The notes under the pieces were generated by a model, which saw nothing but the letters and a program-made list of their open reading frames with translations, made no database searches and was not told where the DNA came from. This document shows, one piece after another, positions 15,062 to 24,015 of a DNA stretch of 40,158 nucleotides (position 1 is its first letter; each line of letters opens with the position of its first letter). Made by a program: the position numbers and the translations under genes. Source of the stretch: Tenuifilum sp040752515 (GTDB taxonomy: Bacteria; Bacteroidota; Bacteroidia; Bacteroidales; Tenuifilaceae); the NCBI GenBank assembly GCA_040752515.1, contig JBFMGQ010000029.1:1-40158 (forward strand). The letters run 5' to 3'.

Positions 15062-16165
15062 TTACTCAAAATTCGGCAGATATTCCTTTAGGTCATATTC
15101 TTTGCAAAGTCCCTGAAATTCTTTGAGAAGTTCTTCACCAAAGGGAATACCTTTATCCTTTCTGGCTTTCCAAACCTCATACTCCTTTTCACCTGCTGTA
15201 TAAATACGGGTTTGATTAGGCATTTTTTTCGATGCTCTTAGCTCACGTAGGATATTTCCTGCAGTATGCTTAAAATCGTCAACCTCAGTGAATGCACTAA
15301 TATCAATGGCTATAAAGAAATGCCCAAGGTTGTAAGGTACCTTTTTACCATCCTTAATTCCGGTAAGCATCTTCAGGTATGCACCCTGCTGAAGTGCGGC
15401 CGATAGAATTTCGACAACAGTTGCATAACCATAACCCTTGTAGCCTGCGGTTTCTTCACCAATTCCACCGAGGGGTGTTAATGCTGCTCTACCTTTATTT
15501 AAATCGTCTAGAACCTCATTGGGATCGGTTTTGCTCTCACCGTTCTCATCAATTACCCAACCCTTAGGGAGAGTTTTTCCCTGTCGGGCATATAGTTCAA
15601 TTTTACCACGCTGTGTAACTGAGGTAGCACAATCTAAAAGGAAAGGAAAAGGTTCATCGGTAGGCATGCCAAAGGTAAGCGGATTAGTGCCTAACATATT
15701 TTCAACACCAAAGGTGGGTGCAATGGAGGGGCGAGCATTTGTGCCAGTTATGCCTATTAAATTCTCTTTAACAGCCATCAATGCCCAGTAGCCAGCAAAA
15801 CCATAGTGGGTTGAGTTGCGAACTGCAACCATTCCCATACCATATTTTTTGGCCTTTTCAATAGCCAACTTCATGGCATTATAGGATATAACATGCCCCA
15901 TTCCATTTTGTCCATCAATAACGGCAGTGGTAGGCCCTTCCTTAACAATTTTATAATTGGTCACCGGGTTCAGAATACCGTCCTTTATGCGATCGAGGTA
16001 TATGGGTTTTAGCCTGTTCACACCATGTGAATCGAAACCCAATTTATCGGCTTGAACAAGAACATCGGTAACAATTTTTGCATCGTTCTCAGGTACACCG
16101 GCCTTTACCAGAACCTCAACCATGAAGTTTTCTATAACCTCAAAAGGAATAAATTTTTCTGCCAT
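15062..16165 (-). CDS. Ldh2/MdhA-family NAD(P)-dependent dehydrogenase
   Basis: 367 aa. Member of the malate/L-lactate/ureidoglycolate dehydrogenase family, which uses a fold unrelated to the classical lactate dehydrogenases. DSHGVNRL (45-52) carries the conserved His47. GHVISYNAM (90-98), the nucleotide-binding stretch RNSTHYGFAGYW (116-127), NARPSIAP, LGTNPLTFGMP (159-169) and KGYGYA (243-248) are all family hallmarks, and the length is normal. The family covers malate, sulfolactate, 2,3-diketogulonate and other 2-hydroxyacids, so the substrate stays open. It is a single gene, with tRNA-Leu upstream on the same strand. Confidence 0.9.
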   Translation of the reverse strand: MAEKFIPFEVIENFMVEVLVKAGVPENDAKIVTDVLVQADKLGFDSHGVNRLKPIYLDRIKDGILNPVTNYKIVKEGPTTAVIDGQNGMGHVISYNAMKLAIEKAKKYGMGMVAVRNSTHYGFAGYWALMAVKENLIGITGTNARPSIAPTFGVENMLGTNPLTFGMPTDEPFPFLLDCATSVTQRGKIELYARQGKTLPKGWVIDENGESKTDPNEVLDDLNKGRAALTPLGGIGEETAGYKGYGYATVVEILSAALQQGAYLKMLTGIKDGKKVPYNLGHFFIAIDISAFTEVDDFKHTAGNILRELRASKKMPNQTRIYTAGEKEYEVWKARKDKGIPFGEELLKEFQGLCKEYDLKEYLPNFE

Positions 16166-16195
16166 TGGTTAATGTTTTATTATCAGTTCAACCTT

Positions 16196-16227
16196 CAAAA
16201 TTAATGAATTCGGAAATGTTAATGAAA
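16196..16227 (-). promoter_or_regulatory. Candidate promoter for the Ldh2-type dehydrogenase
   Basis: On the minus strand TTTC (16224-16227), 20 nt, then TAATTTTG (16196-16203) resembles the Bacteroidota promoter, 30 nt upstream of the ATG. Confidence 0.45.
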
Positions 16228-16263
16228 TGATTGTTCAAATGCTATCAAGAAATGCGTAAAAAA

Positions 16264-16291
16264 CAAAAAGCCTCGGTATTTCGAGGCTTTA
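16264..16291 (-). terminator. Terminator downstream of tRNA-Leu
   Basis: Minus-strand stem AAAGCCTCG / CGAGGCTTT with a 6-nt loop, followed by T-rich sequence, directly after the tRNA 3' end. Confidence 0.8.
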
Positions 16292-16292
16292 G

Positions 16293-16376
16293 TACCCGGG
16301 GCCGGGGTCGAACCGGCATGGTATTGCTACCACTGGTGTTTGAGACCAGCGCGTCTACCAATTCCGCCACCCGGGC
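16293..16376 (-). tRNA. tRNA-Leu (anticodon CAA)
   Basis: The minus strand gives a full class II tRNA of 84 nt: acceptor GCCCGGG/CCCGGGT, an A-box-like TGGCGGAATTGGTAGACGC, anticodon arm CTGGT-CTCAAAC-ACCAG with anticodon CAA, a long variable arm (TGGTAGCAATACCA region) and T-arm GCCGG-TTCGACC-CCGGC. Discriminator A. CCA is not encoded. Confidence 0.95.
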
Positions 16377-16441
16377 ATGGTAGAAAATCGGTGCGAAGAT
16401 AATAAGTTTATTTAATTTGGCAAAACGGATTTTGCACTAAG

Positions 16442-18361
16442 TTAACCGGCACGTAGCTTTACCTTTCTGGTAACATATCGCTTGGCGGTGTTGTAGATAT
16501 TTTCCAAATCGTAGCCGCACTCTGCATATAGTTCTTGTTGGCTACCCTGCTCAATAAATGCATCAGGAATACCTAAGCGAACAACTTTTACACTGTAACC
16601 ATTATCGTTGAACCATTCAAGGATTGCACTACCGAAACCTCCCGGTAAGCAACCATCTTCAATGGTAATAACAGTTTTAAACTCTTTACCAACGGAGGCA
16701 AGAATATCGGTATCTAAAGGTTTTACAAACCGCATATCGGCATGAAAAATACTGTATCCATCGGCTTCAAGCATATCGGCGGCCTTGGAGGCGAGGTTAC
16801 CAATGTGACCTATGGTAAGTAAGGCAATATCGCTACCTGTGCGTAGCACCCTGCCTTTGCCAATTTCAATCTTTTTAAAAGGTTTTCGCCAATCGATAGT
16901 TACGCCATTACCACGCGGATAACGGATTGAGATTGGCCCCTTGGGTTCCAGCTGTGCCGTATACATTAAGTTGCGTAGCTCTTCCTCGTTCATAGGAGCC
17001 GCAACGGTCATGTTGGGTACACTCCGCATGTAAGCCAGGTCGAATGCACCATGATGGGTGGCGCCATCATCGCCAACCAGGCCACCGCGGTCGAGACAAA
17101 AAACTACAGGGAGGTTTTGCAAAGCAACATCGTGTATTACTTGGTCGTAGGCACGTTGCATAAAAGTGGAGTAAATGTTGCAGAAAGGGATTAGCCCCTC
17201 AGCGGCCAAGCCGGCCGAGAACGTTACAGCATGTTGCTCGGCAATGCCCACGTCAAAAGCCCTATCGGGCATCTTCTGCATCATAATATTGAGGGAACAA
17301 CCGCTTGCCATTGCAGGGGTTATTCCAACAATCTTTGGGTTTTGCTCAGCAAGCTCCACCAAGGTTTCGCCAAAAACATCCTGATATCGGGGAGGTGTTG
17401 GCTTATCGGCATTCACTTTAATTCTCTCGCCGGTTTCCTTGTTAAATAAACCGGGGGCATGAAAAACTGTTTGGTTATTCTCGGCAGGAGCATAGCCCTT
17501 GCCCTTAACTGTAACAATATGGAGCAATTTAGGGCCGGGAATATCTTTTAAATCCTGAAGCACTCGGGTAAGGTAAACCACATCATGTCCATCAATGGGC
17601 CCAAAATACCTGAAACCCATCGATTCGAAAAGGTTACTTTGCTTAAGCAATGCAGCTTTAACTGCATTTTCAATTTTTTGGATTAGGCTGCGGGTTTTGG
17701 GGCCAACCCTATCAAGTCGGCCCAGAATATCCCAAACCTCATCCTTAAGTCTGTTGTAGGTTTTTGAGGTGGTAATATCGAGCAGGTACTCCTTTAAAGC
17801 GCCAACGCTTGGGTCTATGGAGATGTTGTTGTCGTTAAGGATAACCAGCATGTTCGGGTTGATGCTTCCTCCATGGTTAAGCGCTTCGAATGCCATGCCC
17901 CCTGTAAGCGCACCATCGCCAATTACGGCAACCACCTTGCGATTCTCGAGTTTGAGCTTAGATGCCACTGACATCCCTAAAGCAGCCGATATGGAGGTGG
18001 AAGAGTGTCCAACACCAAAAGCATCGTAGGGGCTCTCGGAACGTTTAGGGAAACCGCTTATCCCCTTGTACTTCCTGTTGGTGTGAAAAACATCGCGCCG
18101 TCCCGTTAATATCTTGTGGCCGTAGGCCTGATGGCCAACGTCCCAAATTATTCGGTCGAAAGGTGTATTGTACACATAGTGGAGGGCAACGGTTAACTCT
18201 ACCACCCCAAGGCTTGAGGCAAAATGCCCTGGGTTCTCCGAGACTATATCAATTATGAACTGCCTGAGCTCGGCACTTAAATCAACCAGTTGCTCGGGTT
18301 TAAGTTTTTTGATATCGTCGGGTGAATCGATAGAACTTAGCAATGCGTACTTTTTATCCAT
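16442..18361 (-). CDS. dxs: 1-deoxy-D-xylulose-5-phosphate synthase
   Basis: 639 aa from the ATG at 18361. It condenses pyruvate and glyceraldehyde 3-phosphate in the first step of the MEP isoprenoid pathway, using thiamine diphosphate. GHFASSLG (His46), the thiamine-binding GDGALTGGMAFEALN (148-162) with LNDNNISI (175-182), GPIDGHD (254-260), the catalytic Glu375 in GIAEQHA, DRGGLVGDDGATHHG (424-438) and a transketolase C-terminal domain are all present, and the length is normal. A GTG six bases upstream (18367) is an alternative start, but the ATG is preceded at a suitable distance by GAGGGGAAGG. Divergent from the OmpA-family gene. Confidence 0.96.
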   Translation of the reverse strand: MDKKYALLSSIDSPDDIKKLKPEQLVDLSAELRQFIIDIVSENPGHFASSLGVVELTVALHYVYNTPFDRIIWDVGHQAYGHKILTGRRDVFHTNRKYKGISGFPKRSESPYDAFGVGHSSTSISAALGMSVASKLKLENRKVVAVIGDGALTGGMAFEALNHGGSINPNMLVILNDNNISIDPSVGALKEYLLDITTSKTYNRLKDEVWDILGRLDRVGPKTRSLIQKIENAVKAALLKQSNLFESMGFRYFGPIDGHDVVYLTRVLQDLKDIPGPKLLHIVTVKGKGYAPAENNQTVFHAPGLFNKETGERIKVNADKPTPPRYQDVFGETLVELAEQNPKIVGITPAMASGCSLNIMMQKMPDRAFDVGIAEQHAVTFSAGLAAEGLIPFCNIYSTFMQRAYDQVIHDVALQNLPVVFCLDRGGLVGDDGATHHGAFDLAYMRSVPNMTVAAPMNEEELRNLMYTAQLEPKGPISIRYPRGNGVTIDWRKPFKKIEIGKGRVLRTGSDIALLTIGHIGNLASKAADMLEADGYSIFHADMRFVKPLDTDILASVGKEFKTVITIEDGCLPGGFGSAILEWFNDNGYSVKVVRLGIPDAFIEQGSQQELYAECGYDLENIYNTAKRYVTRKVKLRAG

Positions 18362-18500
18362 ATACACCTTCCCCTCAATAATTCCTTAACAGCTAATTTA
18401 GCACTTTGTTATATATTTCTCCAAATCTTTTATGTCTAAATAATGCTTATATGTTGATATTTTAAAAATGTTTCAAACTGCGAAGGTGCAATTTAATTTT

Positions 18501-18508
18501 TATATTTG
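18501..18508 (+). promoter_or_regulatory. Candidate -7 element for the OmpA-family lipoprotein
   Basis: TATATTTG matches TAnnTTTG and ends 17 nt before the ATG. The upstream -33 element is unclear (TTTC at 18471-18474 is too far). Confidence 0.4.
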
Positions 18509-18525
18509 TTCAAAATAATAGGAAC

Positions 18526-19557
18526 ATGAAGAAAGACCAAAAATACATTAAAACCCTGATATTTGGGTTAGCCATTCTTGCAGCATGTGTGCCTGCCAAG
18601 GAATTTCAAGCATTGCAGGATAAAAACGCAAAGTGCGAGGAGGAGCGTGAAAAGCTATCGGTAGAGAATGAAGCTCTGACAACCAAAAACTCGGAACTCG
18701 ACAGTAAAACTCGTATCCTACAGGCTAAAGTTGATGCATTAACCAGCGATAGTATAGCTAGGGCAGTAACGTTCAATCGAATTACCGAGGAATTGGCCTC
18801 GCTCAAAGAACGTTACGCTGAACTGCAGAACCTGCAGGATGGAGTGATTTCCGGGAGCAAGGATGAGACCAAAAAACTATTAAGGCAAATACAGAAAACA
18901 CAGGAAGAACTCCAGGAAAAGGAAGATGCTTTAAAGGAGCTTGAGCGAAAGCTATACCAACGCAAGCTGGGGCTCGATAAAGTGCAAGCCAACCTCGACA
19001 GCATGAAGCGAGAGCTTGATGCACGCAATGCAAGGCTTGTTGAACTTGAACGTATGCTTAATGCCAAGGATTCGGTTATGAGGGCACTCCGCAAAAAGGT
19101 TGCCGATGCGCTTTTCGGTTTTGAGGGAAAAGGTCTAACCGTTTCCATTCAGAATGGCAAGGTTTACGTATCGCTTGAGGAAAAATTGATGTTTAAGTCG
19201 GGTAGCTACGAAATCGACTCAAAAGGAGCCGCTGCCATTAAGCAACTTATTCCTGTTCTTGAGCAGAACACTGACATCAACATTATGGTTGAGGGTCATA
19301 CCGATGATGTTCCTTACCGTGGAACAGGTGGTTTACAGGATAACTGGGATTTAAGCGTTAAACGGGCTACCACCATTGTTCGTCTATTGCTCAACGGCTC
19401 AAAAATTGATCCCGTTCGGGTAACAGCCGCCGGACGTAGTCAGTATCTGCCAATCGATAGGGCTAAAACTCCCGAAGCCAGGCAGAAAAACAGGCGTACC
19501 GAGATTATTCTAACTCCCAAAATGGACGAAATACTTCAGCTACTTGAATCGAACTAA
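18526..19557 (+). CDS. OmpA-family coiled-coil lipoprotein
   Basis: 343 aa. A lipoprotein signal peptide ends in LAAC, so Cys21 is the likely lipidated residue. Residues about 28-195 are rich in heptad-like Glu/Lys/Leu and predict a long coiled coil. An OmpA/MotB peptidoglycan-binding domain (about 222-332) has EGHTDDVPYRG (256-266), NWDLSVKRA (273-281), VTAAGRSQYLPI and QKNRRTEI (320-327). It should tether an outer-membrane-anchored rod to peptidoglycan. The middle region does not identify a specific family, so its partner is unknown. A strong terminator follows and overlaps the ychF promoter. Confidence 0.9.
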   Translation: MKKDQKYIKTLIFGLAILAACVPAKEFQALQDKNAKCEEEREKLSVENEALTTKNSELDSKTRILQAKVDALTSDSIARAVTFNRITEELASLKERYAELQNLQDGVISGSKDETKKLLRQIQKTQEELQEKEDALKELERKLYQRKLGLDKVQANLDSMKRELDARNARLVELERMLNAKDSVMRALRKKVADALFGFEGKGLTVSIQNGKVYVSLEEKLMFKSGSYEIDSKGAAAIKQLIPVLEQNTDINIMVEGHTDDVPYRGTGGLQDNWDLSVKRATTIVRLLLNGSKIDPVRVTAAGRSQYLPIDRAKTPEARQKNRRTEIILTPKMDEILQLLESN

Positions 19558-19561
19558 ACTG

Positions 19562-19584
19562 AAAGCGGCCTTTGCCGCTTTTTT
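19562..19584 (+). terminator. Rho-independent terminator
   Basis: Stem AAAGCGGC / GCCGCTTT with loop CTTT, followed by a T run, just after the OmpA-family gene. The last T residues are shared with the -33 element of the next promoter. Confidence 0.85.
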
Positions 19585-19612
19585 GTTATCTAACCGAATT
19601 GAAGTAATTTTG
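19582..19612 (+). promoter_or_regulatory. Bacteroidota-type promoter for ychF
   Basis: TTTG (19582-19585), exactly 19 nt, then TAATTTTG (19605-19612) is an essentially perfect match to the TTTG-N19-21-TAnnTTTG promoter. The ATG is 22 nt downstream. It is the clearest promoter in the window. Confidence 0.7.
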
Positions 19613-19634
19613 TGAGCTAATAATCTGAATAACG

Positions 19635-20726
19635 ATGGGTCTAAAATGTGGAATTATTGGTCTTGCCAACGTGGGCAAAACCACCATTTTCAACTGCATG
19701 TCGAGCACAAAAGCGTTAACCAGCAATGTGGCTACCGGCACCGGTAAATCGAATATCAGCACAATAAACGTTCCCGATAACCGGCTGTATGAGCTTGAAA
19801 AGTTCCAGCCCACTGAGCGTATTGTTCATACCACAGTTGAGATAGTTGATATACCAGGGCTATCAAAAACAACCGGTAAGGGCGAAGGGAATAAGTTCCT
19901 GGCCGATGTTCGCAACTGCGATGCGTTAATTCACGTTCTCCGCTGCTTCGACGATCCCTCGCTGCCCCACATCGATGGCTCAATTGATCCTGTTCGCGAT
20001 ATTGAAACCGTAAACTTTGAGCTGCAGGTGCGCGACCTTGAATCGGTTGAAAAGAAGCTGCAAAAAGTTGAAAAAGCCGCAAAGGTAGGCGACAAGGAAG
20101 CCAAAAAGGCCTTTGAGGTTCTATCGGTCTATAAAAATCATTTGGAATCGTTCATAAATGCCTCAACCGTTCCGGTTGATGAACAGGACAAGAAGTATGT
20201 TGATGATCTCTTCCTGCTCACCACCAAACCCGTAATATACGTTTGCAATGTTGATGAGAAATCGGCTGTGAGGGGGAATCAATACTCCGATAGGGTTAAG
20301 GAATACCTCAAGGATGAAAAAACCGAAATACTAATAATTGCCGGTAAGGTTGAAGCGGAGATCTCGGAGCTTGAAAGCGAGGACGATCGCAAAGCCTTTT
20401 TGGCCGATGTGGGCCTTACCGAGCCCGGCGTTAACAAACTCATCAGGGCAGCATACTCATTGCTAAATCTCGAAACCTTTTTCACTGTTGGGCCCAAGGA
20501 AATTAGGGCTTGGACCATCAAAAAGGGAATGACCGCTCCGCAAGCCGCAGGGGTAATCCATTCCGACCTTGAACGAGGCTTTATCCGCGCCGAGGTCATG
20601 AAATATAACGACTTTGTTACACTTGGTTCTGAGCATGCCTGCCGCGAAAAAGGGAAACTCTTTATTGAAGGGAAAAACTACATTGTTGAGGATGGCGATA
20701 TACTGCATATCCGCTTCAATGTATAA
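19635..20726 (+). CDS. ychF: YchF-family ribosome-binding GTPase/ATPase (divergent motif)
   Basis: 363 aa. YchF/OLA1 proteins bind ribosomes and hydrolyse ATP or GTP. G1 GLANVGKTT (9-17), G3 DIPG (72-75), the NVDE (205-208) that replaces NKxD in this family, and the C-terminal TGS domain (about 280-363, KEIRAWTIKKGMTAPQAAGVIH and YIVEDGDILHIRFNV) are clear. Oddly, the FPFCTIEPN-type segment that follows G1 in the usual YchF is replaced by TSNVATGTGKSNIS (about 29-42), and the loop after G3 is two residues shorter. It may be a second YchF clade or a paralogue with altered nucleotide cycling. A terminator follows. Confidence 0.9.
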   Translation: MGLKCGIIGLANVGKTTIFNCMSSTKALTSNVATGTGKSNISTINVPDNRLYELEKFQPTERIVHTTVEIVDIPGLSKTTGKGEGNKFLADVRNCDALIHVLRCFDDPSLPHIDGSIDPVRDIETVNFELQVRDLESVEKKLQKVEKAAKVGDKEAKKAFEVLSVYKNHLESFINASTVPVDEQDKKYVDDLFLLTTKPVIYVCNVDEKSAVRGNQYSDRVKEYLKDEKTEILIIAGKVEAEISELESEDDRKAFLADVGLTEPGVNKLIRAAYSLLNLETFFTVGPKEIRAWTIKKGMTAPQAAGVIHSDLERGFIRAEVMKYNDFVTLGSEHACREKGKLFIEGKNYIVEDGDILHIRFNV

Positions 20727-20739
20727 TAGCTAAAACTTG

Positions 20740-20767
20740 AAAACCCCAACTCTTGCTGGGGTTTTTT
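20740..20767 (+). terminator. Rho-independent terminator after ychF
   Basis: Stem AAAACCCCA / TGGGGTTTT with an 8-nt loop and a T tail, between convergent ychF and the histidine kinase gene. It could act in both directions. Confidence 0.75.
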
Positions 20768-20853
20768 ATTTTATTGCTAATAACGTAGTAAATGTAGAAT
20801 TTAAATCAACTACTGTTCGGCAAGTTTAACTCTCAATAGATTCTTTTTAGGAT

Positions 20854-23316
20854 TTATATAAATCGTTTAATTAGGTTCAGGAGTTCATCGGGATCAACCG
20901 GTTTTGTGATAAACGCATTGCAGCCAGCTTCGCGGCAGGCTTTTGCATTCTCGCCATCGGTTGCCGTTTGGGCAATAATGGGAACTTCCTGGTTCATCTT
21001 TCTGATCTCAATCGCCGCCTCAATGCCGCTTTTGAATGGTAACTGGATATCGAGTAATATCAAATTTATGGTTCGGTCAATAATTGTTGCCTCTATGGCA
21101 TCTTCGGCATTTTTTACATGGATTACCGTAGCCCCCGTTTTACTGAGTAAGGCATGTAAGTATTGGTAGCTAATAAGATCATCCTCAACAACCAGTATTC
21201 TCTTACCCGAAAAGTTTACCATTTCCTTCTTGTTATTGGGGTTGGGAATGGTAATTGGTATTACCAGAGTAAAGGTTGACCCATAGCCAGGTGTTGACTG
21301 AAGTTTGATGCTACCACCTAGGGCAATAGCATAGCCCATGGCTATGGTTAGCCCAATACCAAGGCCATCGTAAAAAATAGGATTAGCTTCATCCATGTGT
21401 TTATAGAAACGCTCAAATACCTTTTTCTGAATATCGTAAGGGATCCCCATCCCAGTGTCTTTAACGTAGAGATGAAGCATTGAATTCTCGTTTATGGAAT
21501 AACCAACTTCAACTCCCCCCTGATGGGTAAACTTGAAAGCGTTTTCAAGTAGATTTACAATAATACTGCGCAAACGGTTATAATCGCAAATAATAATCGA
21601 TTTATCGTCGGGGAGCGACTTGTTCACCTTAAAAAATAAATCCTTCTTGAAATCGTCATTACTCCTAAACTCATTGTAAACATCATCCAAGAGTTGATTT
21701 AGGTTTACCTCTGAGAGCAAAAGGTTAACCTGATTGGTTTCAATTTTTGAGAGCTCCAGGATATCGTCAACTATCCTTATGAGCTTGTTGCCAAGTTTCT
21801 TAACCTGTTCACCAAGTTGAATGCGTTCCTCATTGGTAACTTCAGGATTGGAAAGGTAATAGGTTAGCCCAAGTATCCCATTTAAGGGGGTTCTGATTTC
21901 GTGGCTGATATTAGCCAGGAATGCCGACTTTATTCTCTCGAGCTCTCTTATCCTATCAATAGCAATGTTTAGCTCTTGGGTTCGATGCTTTACAAGGGAA
22001 TCGAGTTCGTTGTTGAACTTGAATAGCTGAGAGTTTGTGTGCTCCAAAAGTTTTTTCCTATGGGATAGCTGAATGGCAAAGTAAACAATCACACTAAGGG
22101 TTATAAGTAAAAGGATGGAAAAGATGGTGTATAGCCTAATAATCTTTTCATCCTTTTGTTCATTTAACGATTTCAGCTCAAGCTGCAGCTGTAGCTGCTG
22201 GTTCTCCTTCTCCTGCTTTTCAAGCTGCAACATTGAGTGCAACTGGGCAATCTGACTCACAAACTGCTTGGTGAATGTTTTATCGTTATACTCCAAAAAC
22301 TCCTTTAGGCATCTTTGCGAATTCCTAAAATCGCCAAGTTCCTCGTAACAAATGGCGAGTTGTCGGTTGGTCTGAGCAGTAATATCCTCTTCTCCATTTT
22401 TTTGGGATAATTGCTTGGCCTCAAGTAGGTATTTTTTGGCAACACCATATTTGCCTTGAATGTTATGGCATCGGCCAATGGCCAAGCTGCTCAATGCAAT
22501 ACCTCGGGATGATTTAAGTTTTTTACTTAGATTTAACGAATGGTTGTGAAAATGCAAAGCCGAGTCGATTCTGCCTAAGCCCTCATACAGAACTCCAATA
22601 TTATCGTAAAACGATGCAAGCATGAGCGAATCCATGTACTTGCCATAATCGTTAAGCGTGCTGAAAAGGGTTTTCTTTGCTCTATCTTTTTCGCCTGTCT
22701 TTACAAGGCATAATCCAATATTTCCTTTTACCCTTATGTAATTTTTGAAGCTATGAACTTTTTCGTAATACCTTGCTGCTTTCTCGAAGAAATCGGCTGA
22801 AAGATTGTAGTTTTCAAGGGTATAATAAACAATTCCCAGCGAGTTAAAACTATTGGCAAGCAATGCGCTATCGTTTAGGCGTGTAGCCATCTTAACACTT
22901 TCCTCAATTAGCTGTATTGCTTTGATGTAGTTCGATTTCCGGATGTAACACGCCCCAAGGGTATAGTAGGTTTTAGCTACTCCAGCACTATCGTTAATCA
23001 GGTTGAATAGAACTAAAGCTTTCTGAAGGCTATCGATAGCAGCATCGTAGCTGTTTAACCTGAAAAGAGCATTGCCCATGGCATGCGTGGCATTAGCCAG
23101 TAGGTATTTTTTATTGGAACGTAATGCTATTTGGTAGGCCTCCTGTGCAAGTTTTATTCGCAGCTGTGGCGATTTTGCATTGGCCGCGGAATCGATTAAT
23201 GTTTTTACAACAATGCTATCGGATTGCGACTGGGCATAAAATGAGTTTACGAATAGCAAAATAAAAGCTACCGAAAAAAGAAATGAAGTTTTATGAGTAT
23301 AATTTCGGTTTTGCAT
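20854..23316 (-). CDS. TPR-containing hybrid sensor histidine kinase with receiver domain
   Basis: 820 aa. A signal sequence (about 11-28, SFYAQ cut) is followed by a run of TPR repeats (about 55-345) placed outside the membrane, a short coiled coil (365-390) and one membrane helix (394-417). A second coiled region leads to HisKA with the phosphoacceptor His472 (ISHEIRTPLNG). The HATPase domain has ENAFKF, DTGMGI (620-625) and GLGIGL (651-656). The receiver domain (705-820) has acidic Asp712, phosphoacceptor Asp756 (LLDIQLP) and Lys805. No DNA-binding output domain is attached, so the signal must pass to an unlinked partner. The sensed cue is unknown. Confidence 0.93.
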   Translation of the reverse strand: MQNRNYTHKTSFLFSVAFILLFVNSFYAQSQSDSIVVKTLIDSAANAKSPQLRIKLAQEAYQIALRSNKKYLLANATHAMGNALFRLNSYDAAIDSLQKALVLFNLINDSAGVAKTYYTLGACYIRKSNYIKAIQLIEESVKMATRLNDSALLANSFNSLGIVYYTLENYNLSADFFEKAARYYEKVHSFKNYIRVKGNIGLCLVKTGEKDRAKKTLFSTLNDYGKYMDSLMLASFYDNIGVLYEGLGRIDSALHFHNHSLNLSKKLKSSRGIALSSLAIGRCHNIQGKYGVAKKYLLEAKQLSQKNGEEDITAQTNRQLAICYEELGDFRNSQRCLKEFLEYNDKTFTKQFVSQIAQLHSMLQLEKQEKENQQLQLQLELKSLNEQKDEKIIRLYTIFSILLLITLSVIVYFAIQLSHRKKLLEHTNSQLFKFNNELDSLVKHRTQELNIAIDRIRELERIKSAFLANISHEIRTPLNGILGLTYYLSNPEVTNEERIQLGEQVKKLGNKLIRIVDDILELSKIETNQVNLLLSEVNLNQLLDDVYNEFRSNDDFKKDLFFKVNKSLPDDKSIIICDYNRLRSIIVNLLENAFKFTHQGGVEVGYSINENSMLHLYVKDTGMGIPYDIQKKVFERFYKHMDEANPIFYDGLGIGLTIAMGYAIALGGSIKLQSTPGYGSTFTLVIPITIPNPNNKKEMVNFSGKRILVVEDDLISYQYLHALLSKTGATVIHVKNAEDAIEATIIDRTINLILLDIQLPFKSGIEAAIEIRKMNQEVPIIAQTATDGENAKACREAGCNAFITKPVDPDELLNLIKRFI

Positions 23317-23333
23317 TATAGACCTTTACCATG

Positions 23334-23364
23334 CAAACATAAAACAGTTTACGAAAAAATGAAA
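23334..23364 (-). promoter_or_regulatory. Candidate promoter for the histidine kinase gene
   Basis: On the minus strand TTTC (23361-23364), 19 nt, TATGTTTG (23334-23341), 17 nt upstream of the start codon. Confidence 0.5.
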
Positions 23365-23442
23365 GAAATGTTAAATACGATTTACAATTCGCGATAAATA
23401 TTGGGAGGTATGCAATTCACCAATCTTAATCGTGTGAATCCA

Positions 23443-24015
23443 TTACTCCCTGATAATCTTAATTTGGTTCCCTTTACCAAGGGCAATTATCGACGAAGGT
23501 TTGCCGGTAGAATGGATATCGAGGGCTACAGGAACCACATAGTCAACCTTACCTATCAGCTCTTGCGCTATTTCACTGAAGTTTTTTGGGAATGGTTTTC
23601 CGCAAAAATTGGCCGAGGTTGATACAATTGGCCGGCCAAACCTGGAAATGAGCTGTTGACAAAACTTACTTTGGGTTACCCGAAGAGCTACACTACCATT
23701 TTCACCGTAAACCGATGGGGCTAGGTTCTTCCCTTTATCAAAAACGATGGTTAAGGGCTTATCGGCAAGTTCAATTAAATCCCAGGCTATTTCGGGGATA
23801 TCCACTACATACGATGGCAAACGAGCGGGTAAATCAACAAGAACAACAAAACCTTTACCTCCAGTTCTTCCCTTTAATGCCATAAGTTTTTTCACAGCCT
23901 CTTCGTTGGTGGCATCGCAGCCCAAACCCCAAATGGTATCGGTTGGGTAAAGAATAATACCACCCGATCGTATCGCTTTAAATGCTTCGTCAATAATTGC
24001 CTTATTTTCCATCAT
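23443..24015 (-). CDS. tsaC: L-threonylcarbamoyladenylate synthase (TsaC/Sua5 family)
   Basis: 190 aa. It makes threonylcarbamoyl-AMP from threonine, bicarbonate and ATP for the t6A modification of tRNAs that read ANN codons. The YrdC fold is recognisable from YPTDTIWGLGCDA (23-35), the substrate-binding LKGR (47-50) and STSAN (132-136). It has the short TsaC length, without the extra Sua5 domain. The start ATG follows the stop codon of the upstream glycosyltransferase directly (TAA-ATG), so the three genes are probably one operon. A second ATG follows immediately. Confidence 0.92.
   Translation of the reverse strand: MMENKAIIDEAFKAIRSGGIILYPTDTIWGLGCDATNEEAVKKLMALKGRTGGKGFVVLVDLPARLPSYVVDIPEIAWDLIELADKPLTIVFDKGKNLAPSVYGENGSVALRVTQSKFCQQLISRFGRPIVSTSANFCGKPFPKNFSEIAQELIGKVDYVVPVALDIHSTGKPSSIIALGKGNQIKIIRE

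Noticed and set aside
18813..19148. Long antisense frames opposite the OmpA-family coiled coil
   Set aside because: Ser/Leu-rich shadow translation of a Glu/Lys-rich coiled coil; no independent signals.
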